A DNA stretch of 49,031 nucleotides, from NCBI GenBank assembly GCA_017694875.1, contig JADIMG010000006.1, positions 1 through 49,031 of the forward strand, written 5' to 3'. Below are positions 48,001 through 49,031 of the stretch, one piece after another. The first letter of the stretch is position 1, and every line of letters begins with the position of its first letter. The translations under genes and the position numbers were made by a program. Under the pieces are notes generated by a model. It was given only the letters and a program-made list of their open reading frames with translations. It was not told where the DNA came from and searched no databases. This stretch comes from Candidatus Gallipaludibacter merdavium. GTDB taxonomy: Bacteria > Bacteroidota > Bacteroidia > Bacteroidales > Paludibacteraceae.

Positions 48001-49031
48001 GGGAATGTAGTGGTGCTGTCTACTCCTGCCTTGATGGCTGAAGCGGGCAAGGAATACCGCGTATCGTTCTATCTGTACCATCATACAGGAAGCTATTATG
48101 AAGAAGAACGTCTGAATGTTTACAAAGGTACGACCCCGTTGCCGGCATTAAGTTCCACTTTGTTGGGTACCCGTTATCTGTATTATGGCGGCAATGAGGG
48201 GTTAAACTCTGCAGGTATGTATAAGCATGAATTCAGATGGACCCAAACCACAACGGAAAATATCTACATCAATTTTGAATTGGTATGGCAGAACGGTTAT
48301 GCTACAGCGATTGATGAAGTTGTTGTAGAAGAGGTTCCTACTTGTGAACGTCCGGTTTCTGTGAAAACAAGTAATGTAACTGCTACATCTGTGGACGTGG
48401 TTATAACGGATCCTTACGGTTCTGCTTGGGAAGCAGTAACGGGAGTGAAAGGTTTCAATCCGAACGATGAAACAGTGGCAGTAACTCCATTGTCAAGTAC
48501 AGTTGGAACTATATCCGGCAGCTTTGAGCCGGATGTGGAGATGGATCTGTATGTCCGTACAGATTGTGGTACAGAAGATGGAAAGAGCCGTTGGTATGGA
48601 CCGGTTGCTTTCAAATTTGTGGATTGGAGCGCGGTGGCAGGAGAAGATATCGGAATTGTTTTGAGTGGTGATTATCCGTGGGAAATGATCAATGATGCAG
48701 GAACAGAGAAGGCCCAGTCAACCAACAGCGGTATAGTCAGTTCCTTCAGTGATTTGACATCCACCTTCACATTGGCGGAAGGGGAAAGAGGTACTTTGAG
48801 TTTCGATTACTATGTCAGCAGCGAAGGCAGTTCTACCCCTTGGGACTATCTGATACTGTTTATCAATCCGGAAGAGGAATTTGCCAATACCGATTATTAC
48901 AGTCCGTTCGGCAAGAAAGGCGGTGCATCAGGTGTCAGTGGTTCCTATACTTTAGAATTCGATACTCCAGGAACCCATACGGTTATCTGGCGTTATTATA
49001 AGGATGGTAGTGGTGACGGTGGTGATGATTT
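42004..49031 (+). CDS. giant secreted FnIII/MAM-like multimodular surface protein (3' end outside the window)
   Basis: Open from ATG 42004 to the window edge, at least 2342 codons without a stop. A signal peptide covers about residues 1-34 (LFMLSLFLSSFIAYGQ). The rest alternates fibronectin-III-like domains and MAM/jelly-roll ('choice-of-anchor J') domains, about nine pairs, each near 258 residues and beginning with a Cys-x-x-P (for example CERPQSV, CEKPQDV). FnIII units end like YEVYVRAVC; the other units show ENFNxLTAGIPDCWDNSEG or FDDWDAISSCWTNEHTAG and end in DN/DE-VEV. Copies are very similar in DNA, showing recent duplication. A tyrosine-rich insert lies at residues about 808-830. The C-terminus is missing, so a T9SS tail is expected but not seen. 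Likely a surface adhesin or matrix protein. Confidence 0.88.
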   Translation, partial: MEKRIFSTLFARRGLMGWLFMLSLFLSSFIAYGQAPAPTGLSVASLTQTTAVVSWECEPSPNRDDGDFLRYDYVVSTNQLSTTMANSAFAAIAEGSDGVLLVGRAVEMTTNQLPINGLSSGTIYYMLIRQNAEDIYDNTSSWVLISFNTLCEGVALPIEMESFNGASMPACWVGSGANVPVLQSAYKYGDSGNALKLESTAENYSYLFSPVILGSSSASELAFKIYATGSARQRFSVGVADANDIMNYVPIIQDSIEPGEWYDISAIDATGFFTDNYVWVIYAEAGIPSVFYVDNVEVHDKPTCVRPQSLTVTNVTATGATFSWSAQGTETAWNLELTAEGSETPIVVPAAENPFTYENLSEATTYSVRVQADCGSVDGQSEWSAAITFTTPQMPISLPFVCDFEGNIGWNFLNGTATNAWVIGSAVNNGGTKALYISNNGGTSNSYTNTAETNVWATRLLEVTEEGDYLFSFDWKGKGESSFDYLAAVLVPASVTLEAGSDAGLSLGSSVTIPDGWISLSGTTRLNQSDAWQTCVSEQHLLPGQYNLAFFWENDYSTGSDPAAAVDNVSITKILCPRPQLPTLSGLTANGATLVFADDRTYNVKVFATQSTDPATDESAVFEQENVSTNCPVSALTENTVYYAYVQAVCAEGDSEWVGPLQFKTKCVTTNLPFSENFNALTAGIPDCWDNSEGSTTNESYKWSYVSGGYDGACVRFDSYYNTDGNTNVLKTPTVLLDVDTRLIFYFKNPTDYYDTGAEFHVLVYRENGTTDTVAGPLQSTEWKKETVDLSEYTGEEVTVGFLGISHSYEEYDYYYGDYYYYGDYLYLDDVLLEAIPSCLEPISFSIKDVMSMEAVIEVVDVDHTNAVDVEYGLSGFVPGSGTMVQIPMGDSIITLTGLTAQTTYDVYVRNNCGEGDVSGWLSKQSFTTMCAADNVTASNPFVEDFESYSSEDVDQALAGCWMQSSTSSKTWKVSDGESGYSYSLSPIGTYSVALTWSADAWMYRSVHLEPGNYQLSCYAVQDAANGCTLSLGFGESFSTITEIQTQPITNGDYQLIRGEFAVASAGDYVIGIHGELTSSPYYVMVDNIRLAMVNCLTPGTPVVSEITDVSAKVSWGDTGASTYNLKVFTAKPDDVETATGIYANTGIVSAEGQLVEPLSGLTPLTTYYVYVQSVCEDGSVSEWSNVKEFTTECSAIALSEETPYIDGFEEDSQLGCWNLTIQEEGDAGTSTYTKYDGTTAIYAYKTSAVSPQFSFAEGDNMSNYQLSGFAYASYDSLSFSVSVMKNSDREGIMAVRTITLPVEMNWTEFTITFAPLAMLGEEAADYKYIEFNFTEEDRIYIDDLRLEVIPTCPKPADISFSEIGETSATMDWVSNGSEAQWCVVVKEAGAADTLKNELVSEHPYQLTGLTSNTVYEVSLRAVCVEGVDESTDVMATFKTSCGVMPLPFAENFNGLTAGIPDCWDNSEGTTTTASYKWNYDSYGYEGGCLKFNSYSNTEGNTNYLKTPTINLTSDARLKFMYKKQSSTGTLAVYLSVNGAPYTDVVLATDLNSSSWSEAVYDLSAYTGSEIVVVFEGISDYGRYNIFIDNVLVEEVPSCERPQSVTVAKTTNEATIAVTDEGHTAWEYIYGATGFDITEATPVAMSSNMATISDLTAETNYEVYVRAVCSEDDKSAWYGPVSFKTGCLPIAMPLEEKFDDWDAISSCWTNEHTAGSSTTVWSVSTTNAYSGKGAYLGYQDDGNKVVLTTPALIVEAGKQYRVSYYMYHHANISYDEDSLNVYCSTTSLPNATSTLLGSAYGYVGANPDLGTTAGNYRHVHQWTQEADGVVYIAFEMVWFDGLATSIDEIVVEEVPSCEKPQDVSVTSTAMTATITVTDEAHTAWEYVYGDPGFDVMGAVPVAMSSNTATISDLTAETDYEVYVRAVCAEDEKSAWYGPVSFMTACVPRAIPLEENFDDWDAISSCWTNEHTAGSNTTLWSVSTTNAYSGKGAYLGYQSTGNVVVLSTPALMAEAGKEYRVSFYLYHHTGSYYEEERLNVYKGTTPLPALSSTLLGTRYLYYGGNEGLNSAGMYKHEFRWTQTTTENIYINFELVWQNGYATAIDEVVVEEVPTCERPVSVKTSNVTATSVDVVITDPYGSAWEAVTGVKGFNPNDETVAVTPLSSTVGTISGSFEPDVEMDLYVRTDCGTEDGKSRWYGPVAFKFVDWSAVAGEDIGIVLSGDYPWEMINDAGTEKAQSTNSGIVSSFSDLTSTFTLAEGERGTLSFDYYVSSEGSSTPWDYLILFINPEEEFANTDYYSPFGKKGGASGVSGSYTLEFDTPGTHTVIWRYYKDGSGDGGDD
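44440..44490 (+). repeat. tyrosine-coding minisatellite in the giant gene
   Basis: Units GATTATTATTATGGT (15 bases), GATTATTATTATTATGGT (18 bases) and a partial third unit encode Asp-Tyr-Tyr-Tyr-Gly repeats. The matching site in a sister module (around 46738-46775) lacks them. Confidence 0.85.
46798..48342 (+). repeat. tandem duplicate of a 258-codon FnIII plus MAM-like module
   Basis: Module 7 (46798-47571, from residue 1599) and module 8 (47572-48342, from residue 1857) are highly similar in DNA. For example, 47095-47148 and 47869-47922 match at 53 of 54 bases at an offset of exactly 774. Confidence 0.9.

Overview
The window looks like chromosomal DNA from a member of the Bacteroidales (Bacteroidota). 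The evidence is mutually consistent: promoters of the TTTG-N17-21-TAnnTTTG type, a GyrB of about 650 residues, DUF3127 and DUF4834 proteins, a hybrid two-component system fused to an AraC domain, many lipoproteins and OmpA-like barrels, and several proteins ending in type IX secretion (T9SS) sorting domains. I cannot name the genus. The T9SS cargo argues for a lineage that keeps that system; no por/gld machinery gene lies in the window. I see no tRNA, rRNA, transposase, integrase or CRISPR array.

Layout. 1-1000: the end of a helix-turn-helix regulator and an outer-membrane barrel protein. 1164-4678 (minus): a lipoprotein and AsmA-family operon. 4920-7739 (minus): a secreted GH13 alpha-amylase with a T9SS tail. 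7859-9773 (minus): metF, a small DUF4834 membrane protein and a YhhQ-type queuosine-precursor transporter. 10101-13637 (plus): sufB, then a HIT protein, a DUF3127 protein and mnmA. 13965-17798 (plus): gyrB, a LOG-family protein and an unusual GH16-like protein lacking the catalytic residues. 17984-22399 (plus): an orphan hybrid two-component sensor/regulator. 22459-31127 and on to 32600 (minus): a HAD phosphatase, pgk, a ZIP metal transporter, a U32 (RlhA-like) protein, a lipoprotein, then an operon cysS-rbfA-lolC/E-lipoprotein.

33012-49031 (plus) is the accessory and most interesting part. Two related secreted proteins of about 1,090 residues flank an OmpA-family anchor protein. They are followed by a giant multidomain surface protein (at least 2,342 codons, running off the window) built from alternating fibronectin-III and MAM/jelly-roll-like modules. 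The first transcription unit and the giant gene share an extended promoter-region motif with identical internal spacing, which suggests coordinate expression of a cell-surface assembly. I infer that the long proteins are T9SS-exported, surface-attached or released adhesive proteins and that the OmpA protein tethers to peptidoglycan. No phenotype can be read from the sequence.

Other structures worth attention: a tandem pair of 71-bp intergenic repeats carrying the likely pgk promoter, a palindrome in the likely amylase promoter, tandem duplication of 774-bp modules in the giant gene, and a tyrosine-coding minisatellite.
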